Of a DNA stretch of 46,466 nucleotides, positions 15,913 through 24,770 are shown piece after piece. Position numbers and translations under genes: made by a program. This DNA comes from Sedimentibacter sp. (lineage in GTDB: Bacteria; Bacillota; Clostridia; Tissierellales; Sedimentibacteraceae). Location: the NCBI GenBank assembly GCA_018436705.1, contig JAHDLA010000025.1, positions 1 to 46,466 of the forward strand, given 5' to 3'. Position 1 is the stretch's first letter; the number at the start of each line of letters is the position of its first letter. Under the pieces are notes generated by a model, which was given only the letters and a program-made list of their open reading frames with translations, had not been told where the DNA came from and did not search any database.

Positions 15913-16530
15913 ATGAAAAATAAAATTTTAGCATTAACTTTAGCAACAATTTTAGCACTATCGTCAACTACTGCTTTCGCAGCTGATATGAACGCTTTTA
16001 ACTTCAATTTCTATGACTTGTTTAATAATAATATTAATTATACAAATACAGATTATAGTCAAGCGGAATCTAGCACAGAAAAGCAACCTGCTGAAAATTC
16101 ACAGGCAGAAACTAGACAAGCTTCCAATTCATCTGCTCAATCTTCAAATTCGAGCTATGAGCAGAGAGTTGTACAATTAGTAAATGTTGAGAGAGAAAAA
16201 AACGGGCTTAACCCTTTGGTATTGGATTCATCTATTTCTAATGTAGCAAGAGCTAAATCAAAGGACATGGCCGATAACAACTATTTTGCTCACCAATCTC
16301 CCACATACGGAAGTGCCGGTGACATGTTAAGAAACTTTGGAATTAACTGGTCAGCATGGGGTGAAAATATAGCATCAGGCCAAAATACACCTGAACAGGT
16401 AGTTAACGCATGGATGAATTCCGAGGGTCATAGAGCCAACATACTTTCAACCAATTTCGGAAAAATAGGCGTTGGATATGTTACTGATTCAAACGGAACA
16501 CCATATTGGACACAGATGTTCACAAATTAA
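15913..16530 (+). CDS. Secreted CAP-domain (SCP/PR-1-like) protein
   Basis: This 205-residue exported protein begins with a clear signal peptide (basic MKNK, hydrophobic core, TAFA cleavage region near residue 23). A Ser/Gln/Asn-rich linker (about 45-82) leads into a C-terminal CAP domain (about 84-205). CAP signatures include VQLVNVEREKNGL, a NNYFAHQSPTYGS loop, WGENIASG, and AWMNSEGHRANILS. Bacterial CAP proteins are surface or spore-coat associated (YkwD-like); their biochemical role is mostly unknown. AAGGAG precedes the ATG. No SLH or LysM wall anchor is present, so the protein is probably released. Confidence 0.9.
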   Translation: MKNKILALTLATILALSSTTAFAADMNAFNFNFYDLFNNNINYTNTDYSQAESSTEKQPAENSQAETRQASNSSAQSSNSSYEQRVVQLVNVEREKNGLNPLVLDSSISNVARAKSKDMADNNYFAHQSPTYGSAGDMLRNFGINWSAWGENIASGQNTPEQVVNAWMNSEGHRANILSTNFGKIGVGYVTDSNGTPYWTQMFTN

Positions 16531-16558
16531 TCTACAATGTATTTAAAAAGTCACAAAA

Positions 16559-16607
16559 AACCGACCTCCAATTGTTAGTTTTTTAGTCTAACTTTTGGGG
16601 GTCGGTT
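16559..16607 (-). terminator. Terminator downstream of the aldo/keto reductase gene
   Basis: A long hairpin (arms about 16559-16570 and 16596-16607, one G-U pair) encloses a small inner stem (16574-16578 with 16588-16592). On the minus strand it is followed by seven T residues, so it terminates the two-component/reductase operon. On the plus strand no T tract follows, so its effect on the CAP gene is unclear. Confidence 0.75.
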
Positions 16608-16626
16608 CAATATGCTGCTTGTGGTT

Positions 16627-17802
16627 TTATTTTATTCCTAGCATTTTTCTTGCTATTTTTATTATTGGTCTGAACAATATTCCCTCCATTTCCTGAGAGA
16701 CATTTTTCAATTCTTTTCTTATTTCTATTTTTTGAGGACAATGGACTTCACATTTTCCGCATTCAACACATTGTGATGCAAATGCCGGCTTTGAAGAAAA
16801 TCCGCCAAGCGTCTGTATGTATTTCCATCTTAATCTTTTACCTGATAGCAAATATTTATCATTGTACGCAGAAAAACACCCAGGTATATTCACCCCGTGA
16901 GGACAAGGCATACAGTAGCCGCAGGCTGTGCATGAAATTTTAGTTTTTTCAGCCATTATTTTTTTAACCTCATCATACACCCTAAGCTCCTCAAAAGATA
17001 ATGAACCCGCATGTGCTGATTGTGCTGTACCTATATTTTCCGCAAGCTGGCTTTCAGTATTCATACCTGACAGCACGACTGCAACTTCTTTGTGATTCCA
17101 CACCCACCTAAGTGCCCATTCTGCAGGGGATCTTTTTTCATCAAAATCACTAAAAGCTGAAATAACCTCTTCCGGAAGATTTGTAACAAGCTTCCCGCCT
17201 CTCAGAGGCTCCATTATTATTACAGGTATATTCAGTGAATAAGCAAGCTCCAGCCCTGATCTCTCGGCCTGATTATACTCATCCATATAGTTGTACTGTA
17301 TCTGGCAAAAATCCCAGTTATATGACTTTACAATCATTTCAAAATCTATTTTGCTTCCGTGGAAAGAAAAGCCCAAGTTTTTAATAGTTCCTTTTTTCTT
17401 CTCTTCCTCCAGCCATTCCATCACACCCAGTGACACCATCTTATCAAACATTGCCTTGTCAGTTAACATGTGAAGCAGATAGTAATCTATATATTCAGTT
17501 CTCAGACTGTCAAGCTGCGCTTCAAATATTTTTACTGCCCTGTTCAAACTATTTACCATGTAAGGAGGAAGTTTAGTGGCAACTTTCACCCTTTCTCTGT
17601 ATCCGTCAGTCAGAGCCTTACCTAATAGCACTTCATTTTTCCCTGCCTGATATACGTAAGCAGTATCAAAATAATTTATGCCTTGCTCAATTGCACTTCG
17701 AATCAGGTTTATTGCTTTAGTTTCATCCGACGGCAACCGCAAGCAACCAAAGCCCAATATTGAAAGTTCGTCACCATTTTTTATGTTTGTTCTAGTAAGC
17801 AT
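16627..17802 (-). CDS. Aldo/keto reductase with C-terminal 4Fe-4S domain
   Basis: This protein of about 391 residues combines an aldo/keto reductase barrel with a ferredoxin-like tail. Numbered from the upstream GTG 17814, the catalytic tetrad is Asp50, Tyr55, Lys81 and His115. The tail has two cysteine clusters, CTACGYCMPCPHGV and CVECGKCEVHCPQ, which bind 4Fe-4S clusters. This architecture is common in clostridia; substrates are generally unknown. The likely start is ATG 17802, with GAAGGTG upstream; GTG 17814 is possible. The gene follows the sensor kinase by 15 bp and is probably in the same operon. Confidence 0.88.
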   Translation of the reverse strand: MLTRTNIKNGDELSILGFGCLRLPSDETKAINLIRSAIEQGINYFDTAYVYQAGKNEVLLGKALTDGYRERVKVATKLPPYMVNSLNRAVKIFEAQLDSLRTEYIDYYLLHMLTDKAMFDKMVSLGVMEWLEEEKKKGTIKNLGFSFHGSKIDFEMIVKSYNWDFCQIQYNYMDEYNQAERSGLELAYSLNIPVIIMEPLRGGKLVTNLPEEVISAFSDFDEKRSPAEWALRWVWNHKEVAVVLSGMNTESQLAENIGTAQSAHAGSLSFEELRVYDEVKKIMAEKTKISCTACGYCMPCPHGVNIPGCFSAYNDKYLLSGKRLRWKYIQTLGGFSSKPAFASQCVECGKCEVHCPQKIEIRKELKNVSQEMEGILFRPIIKIARKMLGIK

Positions 17803-17817
17803 ATACACCTTCACCTT

Positions 17818-19293
17818 TTACTTCACATCTGATAAGTCAAATATAAAGCTCGTTCCTTTATTTTGTTCGCTGGCTGCTGTTAAATTAATACCATGCCTTA
17901 GTGCTATTTGCTTTGCAATTGTCAGCCCCAGTCCTGTTCCTGTCTTATTGTTGTCTGATTCATCTTTAAAATAACGATCAAATATATGAGGAAGATTTTC
18001 TTTTGAAATACCGATACCTGTATCTTTTATAATTACCTTTTGTTTTGATATATTAATGCTAACAGTTTCATTTTCCTTTGAAAACTTAATTGCATTATCT
18101 ACCACAACCATAAACATCTGGCGAAGGCGCCCGTAGTCACCGTTAATAATAAGCAAATTCGTATCATGCACGTACTCTATTTTAATGTTTTTGCTCTGTG
18201 CAATTTTTGAAGCACTTCGTACAACATCTTCTAAAATATCAAATATGTTAACATTTTCTGTTTCTATTTTAAAGTCTGTATTCTGAAGCCTTGACAACTC
18301 AAGCAGATCATTAACCAGCCTTTCCAACCCTTTGCTTTCACTGAGCATCTGCATGTAATACTCCGATATTTTTTCCGGATCCTTAATTATACCATCGCAC
18401 AAAGCTTCAAGAGATCCCCTGATAACTGTTACTGGCGTCCTAAGTTCATGTGAGATGTTGGATATGAATTCCTGCCTCTGCTTTTGAAGATTTTCGCTCT
18501 CAAGGCTTGCTAGATAAAGTTTGTGACTTAACCAGTCCAAAGTGTTTGCAAGCTCTCCAATTTCATCGTTCTGATTTACTTCCGTCCGTGCAGAATACTG
18601 CCCTTGAGCAAGCTTAAATGCTATATCTTTCATGTTTTTTAAAGGCTTTACAAATGTAACCGCAAGTACCGTTGACAGAATAATGGATAAAACAAGGGAG
18701 ACAAGAATACTCAGCACTAATATTTTATACCCTTCTTTAACGCCTTCATCAATTCCTTTTACAGGCGAATGTAAAAGTAAAGCTCCAATAATTTCATTTC
18801 CTGACTTAATAGGCGTTCCCACAGTAATGGTAGGCGAATCTAAAAGGTCACTAAATCCCTCGCTGAATGTTGTAACTCCGTTAAAAACTTCCCTGACCAC
18901 GGAATCTGCATCTTCAGGAAGATCAGCATAGCTGTAATTCATGTGTGCCATAGTTCCAGTTGTGAGCAAGTTCAAGTCTTCATCTACAACCCACGCATCA
19001 GACATTGCAATATCATCTATATTTCTCAGGTATGTTCCTATTCCGCCTCTCATGGTCATCATACCATTCATGCCCATTTTACCGCGCATACCGTCGAAAT
19101 TTAACCCCGAACCTTCAGTGAGTTCAGATATTGTATCAGCAATTGTCAGTGCTCTGTTTTCCATTTCTGTTTTATGTAAATTTACTGCATTGTTTTTAAA
19201 CAAGCTAACAAAAATTATTCCTATTATAATAGCAAACATAATAAGGGCTGCAGAAAAATATACAGTCAGCTTAAACGCAATTTTATTTTTCAT
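17818..19293 (-). CDS. Sensor histidine kinase with Met-rich extracytoplasmic loop
   Basis: This 491-residue membrane kinase has TM1 at about 8-32, an external sensor region of about 155 residues, TM2 at about 189-214, HAMP (to about 262), a HisKA domain with phospho-His282 in ISHELRTP, and an ATPase domain with N, G1 (DTGIGI) and G2 (GTGLGLTIAK) boxes. The external loop has a striking methionine/glycine run at about 69-84 (eight Met in 16 residues), which could bind a soft metal; that is inference. The start overlaps the regulator stop (TAATG), so the two are translationally coupled. Confidence 0.92.
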   Translation of the reverse strand: MKNKIAFKLTVYFSAALIMFAIIIGIIFVSLFKNNAVNLHKTEMENRALTIADTISELTEGSGLNFDGMRGKMGMNGMMTMRGGIGTYLRNIDDIAMSDAWVVDEDLNLLTTGTMAHMNYSYADLPEDADSVVREVFNGVTTFSEGFSDLLDSPTITVGTPIKSGNEIIGALLLHSPVKGIDEGVKEGYKILVLSILVSLVLSIILSTVLAVTFVKPLKNMKDIAFKLAQGQYSARTEVNQNDEIGELANTLDWLSHKLYLASLESENLQKQRQEFISNISHELRTPVTVIRGSLEALCDGIIKDPEKISEYYMQMLSESKGLERLVNDLLELSRLQNTDFKIETENVNIFDILEDVVRSASKIAQSKNIKIEYVHDTNLLIINGDYGRLRQMFMVVVDNAIKFSKENETVSINISKQKVIIKDTGIGISKENLPHIFDRYFKDESDNNKTGTGLGLTIAKQIALRHGINLTAASEQNKGTSFIFDLSDVK

Positions 19294-19976
19294 TATCGCA
19301 CCTCAAATTTATATCCCACACCCCATATAGTTTTTATTTCCCAGCCATCGTGTTCAAATTCATCAAGCTTTGAACGCAGCCTTTTTATATGGGAGTCCAC
19401 GGTTCTGTTATCTCCGAAATAATCATATCCCCATAAGCTGTTAAGCAGGTTTTCTCTGGTAAAAACCTTGTTCTTGTTTGAAGCAAGCGTCCAAAGTATT
19501 TCTATTTCTTTTTTTGTTAATGATACTTTATCATCATCAATAGTTACGCTGTAATCATCCATGTCGATTTTTAGGTTTGAATATGTTATAAGTTGTTTGT
19601 TAGCCTTATCATCAGAAATTATCCTGCGCATAATTGCCCTTACTCTTGCCATTACCTCACCAGGAGAAAACGGTTTAACTATGTAATCATCCGCTCCTAT
19701 ATCAAGGCCCATAATTTTTTCAAAATCCTCTCCTCTGGCAGTTATCATAATAACAGGTACATTCGACTTTTTACGTATTTCACGGCATACCTCAAATCCG
19801 TCCTTTTGAGGCATCATTACATCAAGTAACACAATATTCGGAGCATATTTATCAAATGCTTCCACAGCTGAGTTTCCATCATAAGCTATTTTGACTTCAA
19901 ATCCTTCGTTTAGAGCGTACTCTTTTAAAATTGAAGTTATCTGTCTGTTGTCATCTGCAATTAGAATTGTTGGCAT
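19293..19976 (-). CDS. OmpR/PhoB-family response regulator
   Basis: This 227-residue response regulator has a receiver domain (about 1-115) with the acidic pocket at Asp8-Asp9, phospho-acceptor Asp52 (LLDVMMP) and Lys101 (VKPF). A winged-helix DNA-binding domain (about 130-225) ends with RTVDSHIKRLRSKL and WGVGYKF. It is the partner of the kinase encoded directly downstream. A GAGGTG site precedes ATG. An extended -10 (TGGTATAAT; TATAAT on the minus strand at 20001-20006) gives a likely promoter. A divergently transcribed DUF2680 gene shares the intergenic region and is a plausible target. Confidence 0.92.
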   Translation of the reverse strand: MPTILIADDNRQITSILKEYALNEGFEVKIAYDGNSAVEAFDKYAPNIVLLDVMMPQKDGFEVCREIRKKSNVPVIMITARGEDFEKIMGLDIGADDYIVKPFSPGEVMARVRAIMRRIISDDKANKQLITYSNLKIDMDDYSVTIDDDKVSLTKKEIEILWTLASNKNKVFTRENLLNSLWGYDYFGDNRTVDSHIKRLRSKLDEFEHDGWEIKTIWGVGYKFEVR

Positions 19977-20149
19977 ATAATCACCTCATTTGTTTTGATA
20001 ATTATACCATATTAAAATATATGTGTGACTAATTTATGTTTTTTTAAAATTAATTTTCATAAAAAATATATACTTTTGACAAAATTTCGCCATAATTATT
20101 GGTTATCTTAAATACATAGAATCAAAACAAAATAAATGGAGGTACAAAA

Positions 20150-20587
20150 ATGAAAAAATCTAAAAAAATTATAATCACAGGAGTAACAGTATTTACTTTG
20201 GCAATAACTTCCGTAACTGCATTTGCATTTACATCTGGTTCACCGGCAGAAATTTTTGCAGGATTGACAGAACAATCCGTAGATGAAGCTAGAGATTTAA
20301 GATATGAATCCGGCAAGACATTCGGTCAGCTTGCATCTGACGAGGGAGTGTGGGAAGAATTCAATGCAGGAATGCTGGAAGGCAAAAAAACTTTACTTGA
20401 CGAAAGAGTTTCCGATGGTTATATGACACAGGAAGAAGCTGATGAAATATATTCAGGTATTCTTGAAAGAATGGAATACTGCGATGGTGATGGCAGCGGA
20501 AGTGGTCGCATGGGATGTAATCTTGGACTTTCTTTTAATAAAGGAAATGGAATTGGCCAAGGTAGAGGATACGGAAGGAATCGATAG
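20150..20587 (+). CDS. Secreted DUF2680 protein
   Basis: This 145-residue exported protein has a signal peptide (KKSKK, then a hydrophobic stretch to about residue 26, VTAFAF). A DUF2680-like region (about 65-110) carries the KKTLLDERVSDGYMTQEEADEI type of helix seen in this family. A CDGDGSGSGRMGC segment and a Gly/Asn/Arg-rich tail follow. Function is unknown. GGAGG precedes ATG, and TTGACA at 20076-20081 may be the -35, without a good -10. Its position opposite a two-component operon with a Met-rich sensor suggests shared regulation. A terminator follows. Confidence 0.78.
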   Translation: MKKSKKIIITGVTVFTLAITSVTAFAFTSGSPAEIFAGLTEQSVDEARDLRYESGKTFGQLASDEGVWEEFNAGMLEGKKTLLDERVSDGYMTQEEADEIYSGILERMEYCDGDGSGSGRMGCNLGLSFNKGNGIGQGRGYGRNR

Positions 20588-20626
20588 TATATAAAATAAA
20601 GAAAAGTAATTAAATCTTATAATAAA

Positions 20627-20664
20627 ACAAAGCTGTAAGAATTATCTATATCTTACAGCTTTGT
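20627..20664. terminator. Bidirectional terminator between DUF2680 and crp-like genes
   Basis: A perfect 14-bp stem (20627-20640 with 20651-20664, 10-nt loop) lies between two convergent genes, with A residues on one side and T residues on the other. Confidence 0.82.
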
Positions 20665-20705
20665 TTACTCTAAAATCATAATATTGAAATGATTTAATGT
20701 TCTTA

Positions 20706-21383
20706 TTATATTACCATTTCTTTAAGTTTTTCTTTGTCCGTAACACGTATTAATCCTCTGGACAACTTAAGTATTCCCTGAGACTCAAAAGTTTTAAGCA
20801 TTCTTGAGACAACCTCTCTGGCACTTCCAAGGTATTTTGCTATCTGTTCATGGGTAAGGCTTATATCTGTTGTTCTGTTTTTAGCAATTTCGTCTATAAG
20901 AAATGTAGCAAGCCTTTTGTCAAAGCTCATAAACAAAATTTGCTCAATAGCCCACATTACGTCTGAAAATCTCTCCACTGTGTTTTTGTAAGCAAAATTC
21001 TCAACATATATGTTTTGATTGTTAAGTTGACTGAACGTTCCCACATTCAGCTGCAAAACTTCAGTCTTTGTCTCAGAGTTTATCATAACATCAAATGTTA
21101 TATAATTTAATATGCATGATGCTGATAAAACACAAGTTTCTCCTTCTGAAAGTCTAAATAGAGTAACTTCTCTCCCATCTTCGGACATTATATAAACTCT
21201 AAGCCCACCTTTTTTAATGAGGAGCAGTCCAAGGCATTCGTTTTCTGCGCTATGCAAAATTTCATCTTTATCATAAAATACTTTTGTAGTATTGTTCTTT
21301 ATCAGAGCTTTTTCTGATTTATCAAGATTATTCCAAAATGGTAAGTTGTCTTCTAAATATTCAAGATCAATTTCATTAAGCAT
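20706..21383 (-). CDS. Crp/Fnr-family transcription regulator
   Basis: This 225-residue regulator has a cyclic-nucleotide-type beta-barrel (about 15-115, with GLLLIKKGGLRVYIMSEDGRE), a dimerisation helix, and a winged helix-turn-helix (SLTHEQIAKYLGSAREVVSRML). There is no N-terminal cysteine cluster of the FNR type, so an oxygen-sensing iron-sulfur centre is unlikely; the effector is unknown. ATG 21383 is preferred over the upstream in-frame start because GGGGTGAT lies seven bases before it. It is monocistronic and convergent with the DUF2680 gene. Confidence 0.88.
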   Translation of the reverse strand: MLNEIDLEYLEDNLPFWNNLDKSEKALIKNNTTKVFYDKDEILHSAENECLGLLLIKKGGLRVYIMSEDGREVTLFRLSEGETCVLSASCILNYITFDVMINSETKTEVLQLNVGTFSQLNNQNIYVENFAYKNTVERFSDVMWAIEQILFMSFDKRLATFLIDEIAKNRTTDISLTHEQIAKYLGSAREVVSRMLKTFESQGILKLSRGLIRVTDKEKLKEMVI

Positions 21384-21505
21384 AATATCACCCCAATTAG
21401 TATTATATATAATATTATACTTACTGACACAATTAATCAACATATAATAAAAAATAGAACTTAGCTTTAATACAACACCAGTAGGTATTTAGAGTAGATC
21501 GATAA

Positions 21506-22450
21506 TTATCGTGTAGATTCATTCTCTGCAAAAAGTTCATCCATCCACATCAAAACATCTTCATAAACTTGCTCTCTGTCCAACTCGTTCAGGACTTCAT
21601 GCCTGTCACCGCTATATATTTTCACCGAAATATTTTTCTTACCAAACTGCCTATATAATCCTGACACCTTTCTCACATCGTTGCCGAACTTGCCCACAGG
21701 ATCATTATCTCCGGATATAAATATCAGCGGAAGATTATTGGGAATGGCTTCAATTCTTTCTTTTTCATTCATAGAAATCATAACTTCAAACATATTGTAA
21801 AATGCGTTCAATGTAAATATAAAATTTATTTTCGGGTCTGAGACATATTCGTCAACCTTATCATCATCTCTTGTAAGCCAGTCAAATTTTGTCCTGCTAG
21901 GTTTAAATTTCTTATTGTTACTGCCAACCGACAAATAGTTTACAAATCTGCTCCTATGCCTCCAGCTTTTAAACGAAGCTATAAATTTAGTAATAAAAAT
22001 TCCAAATTTAATAACCAAGCATGGAGGCTGACCTGTTCCTGAAATTATTGCTCCGTCAATCTTGTTCCCGTACAAGCTTATAAACTGTCTGGTGAAAAAT
22101 GACCCCATGCTGTGCCCCAATATGAAAAATGGCGAATCAGGATAATCATTTTTCAAAATATTCATCAGTTCATGCATATCCTCAATAAGAAATTTGCTTC
22201 CACCCTCTCCGAAATAACCTCTGTTCTCTTCGCTTAAAACAGAATTCCCATGTCCTAAATGATCGTTGCCTGCTACAAGTATCCCATGTTCTGCCATATA
22301 TCCGGCAAATTCGTCATATCTCTCTATATGTTCAAGCATTCCGTGGGAAATCTGTATTACAGCCTTAATTTCACCTTCGGGCACCCATTTAACCGCATGT
22401 ATTTTAGTTTTTCCGTCTGATGAGCTATAACAAAACTCTTCCGTTGACAT
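21506..22450 (-). CDS. Alpha/beta hydrolase, monoacylglycerol-lipase-like
   Basis: This 314-residue serine hydrolase is of the Hydrolase_4 / lysophospholipase type. The nucleophile elbow is GHSMGS (Ser near residue 117), and an oxyanion-hole motif HGMLEH and the segment GNDHLGHG occur early, as in monoglyceride lipases. The catalytic Asp (GDNDPVG) and His (GDRHEVLNE) follow in order near the end. No signal peptide is seen, so it acts in the cytosol, probably on lipid esters. AGGAG precedes ATG. It is a single gene between crp-like and xdhC-like genes. Confidence 0.88.
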   Translation of the reverse strand: MSTEEFCYSSSDGKTKIHAVKWVPEGEIKAVIQISHGMLEHIERYDEFAGYMAEHGILVAGNDHLGHGNSVLSEENRGYFGEGGSKFLIEDMHELMNILKNDYPDSPFFILGHSMGSFFTRQFISLYGNKIDGAIISGTGQPPCLVIKFGIFITKFIASFKSWRHRSRFVNYLSVGSNNKKFKPSRTKFDWLTRDDDKVDEYVSDPKINFIFTLNAFYNMFEVMISMNEKERIEAIPNNLPLIFISGDNDPVGKFGNDVRKVSGLYRQFGKKNISVKIYSGDRHEVLNELDREQVYEDVLMWMDELFAENESTR

Positions 22451-22608
22451 ATTTTTCTCCTCTTAATTTCCTCTTTTACAAGGAATTATATATTAAATCA
22501 ATAGAATTTTCAATAAATATAATTATTATGCTGTCACTTGAAATTGCAATTCACTGTTTATCGACAAATTTCATCAATAAAGTAAAAAAGTCACTCTTTG
22601 AAAATAAA

Positions 22609-22642
22609 AATGCAAGCCGATTAAATTTAAACTGCTTGCATT
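22609..22642 (-). terminator. Terminator of the xdhC-like gene
   Basis: A 9-bp stem (22609-22617 with 22634-22642) lies just after the XdhC-like stop on the minus strand and is followed by a T-rich tract. Confidence 0.7.
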
Positions 22643-22652
22643 ATAATTATTA

Positions 22653-23678
22653 TTAGATAATTGGGTCTATAAACACCTCAATTATACCACCGCAGACCAT
22701 TCCATCATCCTCGGCTTCCTGACCTGTCATATCAACTTTGACAAGCTCGCATCTTTGAGCATCCAGAGCGTTAAATGCCTTTTGTCTTAGCTCAGCCTCA
22801 ACGCAACCTCCTCCGATAGTACCAATCATTGTACCGTCCTTGCACACAATCATTTTAGTACCTACATCTCTCGGCGAAGAACCCTTTCTTGAAACAATTG
22901 TTACTACAGCTTTTGGAATATCTTTTAATTTTTCATCGGATATTGCATCTTCCAACTCTTTATCAAATGAGCTCATTCCTGACTTCTTATTTTTTATTTC
23001 TATTATCTCAGCCATTATAGAAACAGCAATCTCAGCAGGTGTTTCTGCACCTATTTTCAATCCTATAGGAGTATGAACCATGTCCAGTTTTTCTCTAGGA
23101 ATTCCCTTTTCTTCTAAATAATCAAGCACTTTGCCTACGCGAAGCCTGCTTCCAATCATTCCTATATATGCATTTTCTTTGTTAATGATTTTTTCCAGAC
23201 ACATTTGATCGTATCTGTGTCCTCTGGTAACGATTATGAAAAACGTTCCGCTGTCACCTTCAATTTTGTCCAAAGCATCCTCAAATGGCTCATACATAAC
23301 CTTGTCAGCTCCAGCAGCCTTTGCATTGTTTGTAAAAATCATTCTGTCATCAATTACTGTAACAGGTAAATCCATAAGATTGCACATTTTAATTATCGCA
23401 ATTGAAACATGCCCAGCCCCACACACTACTGCACTGTAGCTCTTTCTTAAAAATTCAATATATATTTTTTCACCGTCAACTAAAACAGTCTGACTTTTTT
23501 TATTTACAGGCATAGACTCAGCCACCTTTTTCCAATCTACACTATCATCTGATTCAGAATATATTTTATCACCATCTGATAAAATCAGCTTTGCTCCCTT
23601 ATTTTTGCCTGTCAAACAAGTAAAAACCACGTTGTCCTTGCTACTGTCAAGATCCTGTAAAGTTTTATAAAATTCCAT
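22653..23678 (-). CDS. XdhC/CoxI-type accessory protein with swapped domain order
   Basis: This 341-residue protein is related to factors that insert sulfurated molybdenum cofactor into xanthine-dehydrogenase-type enzymes. A Rossmann domain (XdhC_C type) with VVCGAGHVS (about 84-92) lies first. The XdhC_CoxI domain (about 253-335, KGSSPRDVGTKMIV and GTIGGGCVEAEL) is at the C terminus. In standard XdhC the order is reversed. No molybdenum hydroxylase or cofactor genes are in the window, so its client enzyme is unknown. It is monocistronic with its own terminator. Confidence 0.83.
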   Translation of the reverse strand: MEFYKTLQDLDSSKDNVVFTCLTGKNKGAKLILSDGDKIYSESDDSVDWKKVAESMPVNKKSQTVLVDGEKIYIEFLRKSYSAVVCGAGHVSIAIIKMCNLMDLPVTVIDDRMIFTNNAKAAGADKVMYEPFEDALDKIEGDSGTFFIIVTRGHRYDQMCLEKIINKENAYIGMIGSRLRVGKVLDYLEEKGIPREKLDMVHTPIGLKIGAETPAEIAVSIMAEIIEIKNKKSGMSSFDKELEDAISDEKLKDIPKAVVTIVSRKGSSPRDVGTKMIVCKDGTMIGTIGGGCVEAELRQKAFNALDAQRCELVKVDMTGQEAEDDGMVCGGIIEVFIDPII

Positions 23679-23835
23679 AATTCACACCTGCCCTGTTTTT
23701 ATTAATTCCGTCCTTAGAAAGCCTTTGGCTTAAATAGACTATTCTATTCTTAAATTATATATCTTCATTCATTACAAGTCAATGATATCATGCCGTTCAT
23801 CACTAAATTTTGCCATAAATTTCACAATAAAAAAA

Positions 23836-23858
23836 GGCTACTGCAATTTGCAGCAGCC
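23836..23858 (-). terminator. Terminator of the 54-residue small protein gene
   Basis: A 10-bp stem with one G-U pair (23836-23845 with 23849-23858, 3-nt loop) is followed on the minus strand by seven T residues. It lies 13 bp after the small gene's stop. Confidence 0.82.
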
Positions 23859-23871
23859 AACCTTTATGCAG

Positions 23872-24036
23872 TTACCTTTCATTTTGATGATCTACTCTAT
23901 CCTGATAGTTATCATCTTTTAATCCAAATACTGCTCTGGCACTTTCCGCCTGAGGATTATGCGTAATATGCTTAGAGCGGAATTTACCATCATGCTTTTT
24001 GTTATTTTTTGTGCTTTTCATTTTATTGTCTGTCAT
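23872..24036 (-). CDS. Small basic protein, 54 residues (CPC_1213-like)
   Basis: A short frame with an excellent AGGAG site and its own terminator encodes a 54-residue hydrophilic protein. It starts MTDNKMKSTKNNKKHDGKF and contains KHITHNPQAESARAVFGL. The NPQAESARAVFG segment recalls the small clostridial family named CPC_1213, of unknown function; I recognise this from memory with moderate certainty. It has no membrane segment or cysteines. It sits alone upstream of the xdhC-like gene and downstream of ytrI on the same strand. It is easily missed because of its size. Confidence 0.75.
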   Translation of the reverse strand: MTDNKMKSTKNNKKHDGKFRSKHITHNPQAESARAVFGLKDDNYQDRVDHQNER

Positions 24037-24275
24037 ATAAGTCTCCTGAATAACGGTAAAATAAAAGTGTGATATGTGTCTTTCTTATATAAAATGTTCT
24101 ATGTGGTGAAAAATTTATTAGCCACTTTTATTTCTGTAGTCTTATTTTTACCTTAAACTTTAGTTTGATACATATATTATTTTTCCAATGAATTAATTTT
24201 TTAACTGCATTTTCATAAGCAAATTAAAAATACAAAAAAATATTTTTTTGCTTATATACAAATAACTATATTGAA

Positions 24276-24770
24276 TCAGGATTCTACTTCAATTTTAGAC
24301 ACCTGAACCCATAATTTTAATATATCAGTCAGAACTAACTTGTTCACAGTCAATTGATACTCTGTCCCACCAAGCCTTAATATCCTTTTATTTATAACCT
24401 GAAAAAGTATCTCCGCATCCAGCCCTTTAATTTCCTTTCCCAGCAAAGATCTGTATTTTTCCTTGATGGATTTTTCAATTTCCATACTATTAATTTGGTT
24501 GATCTGCTCTTCGTTGAAGTCAGTAAACTCCAATACAATCTCAACGTCTTTCAGAACAGTCTCTTTATTATTTATAGACTTCTCCAGCTTTGCAAGCTTT
24601 TCATCTTTATCAGCTATTGTATTTTCAAGATACGCAATTTTCTCATAAAACGAATCCATCCTATAGCTTACAAGCAGGCTTATGGATATTGCTCCCAGTA
24701 TTACACCCCACAACAGGCCTGTCATAAAGCATATTATAAAAGGATACCCCTTCTGCTTTATCTTCCCCAT
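24276..24770 (-). CDS. ytrI: YtrI-like sporulation membrane protein
   Basis: This 164-residue protein has one N-terminal membrane helix (PFIICFMTGLLWGVILGAIS) followed by a coiled coil (about 45-80) and a soluble domain. Sequence identity alone gives no strong family call. The YtrI assignment rests on its overlap with ytrH, its topology and its size. In Bacillus subtilis ytrH and ytrI are sigma-E-controlled mother-cell genes needed for efficient sporulation. ATG 24770 follows AAAGGTG and overlaps the last codons of ytrH by 13 bp. The in-frame GTG 24782 is less likely. Confidence 0.65.
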   Translation of the reverse strand: MGKIKQKGYPFIICFMTGLLWGVILGAISISLLVSYRMDSFYEKIAYLENTIADKDEKLAKLEKSINNKETVLKDVEIVLEFTDFNEEQINQINSMEIEKSIKEKYRSLLGKEIKGLDAEILFQVINKRILRLGGTEYQLTVNKLVLTDILKLWVQVSKIEVES

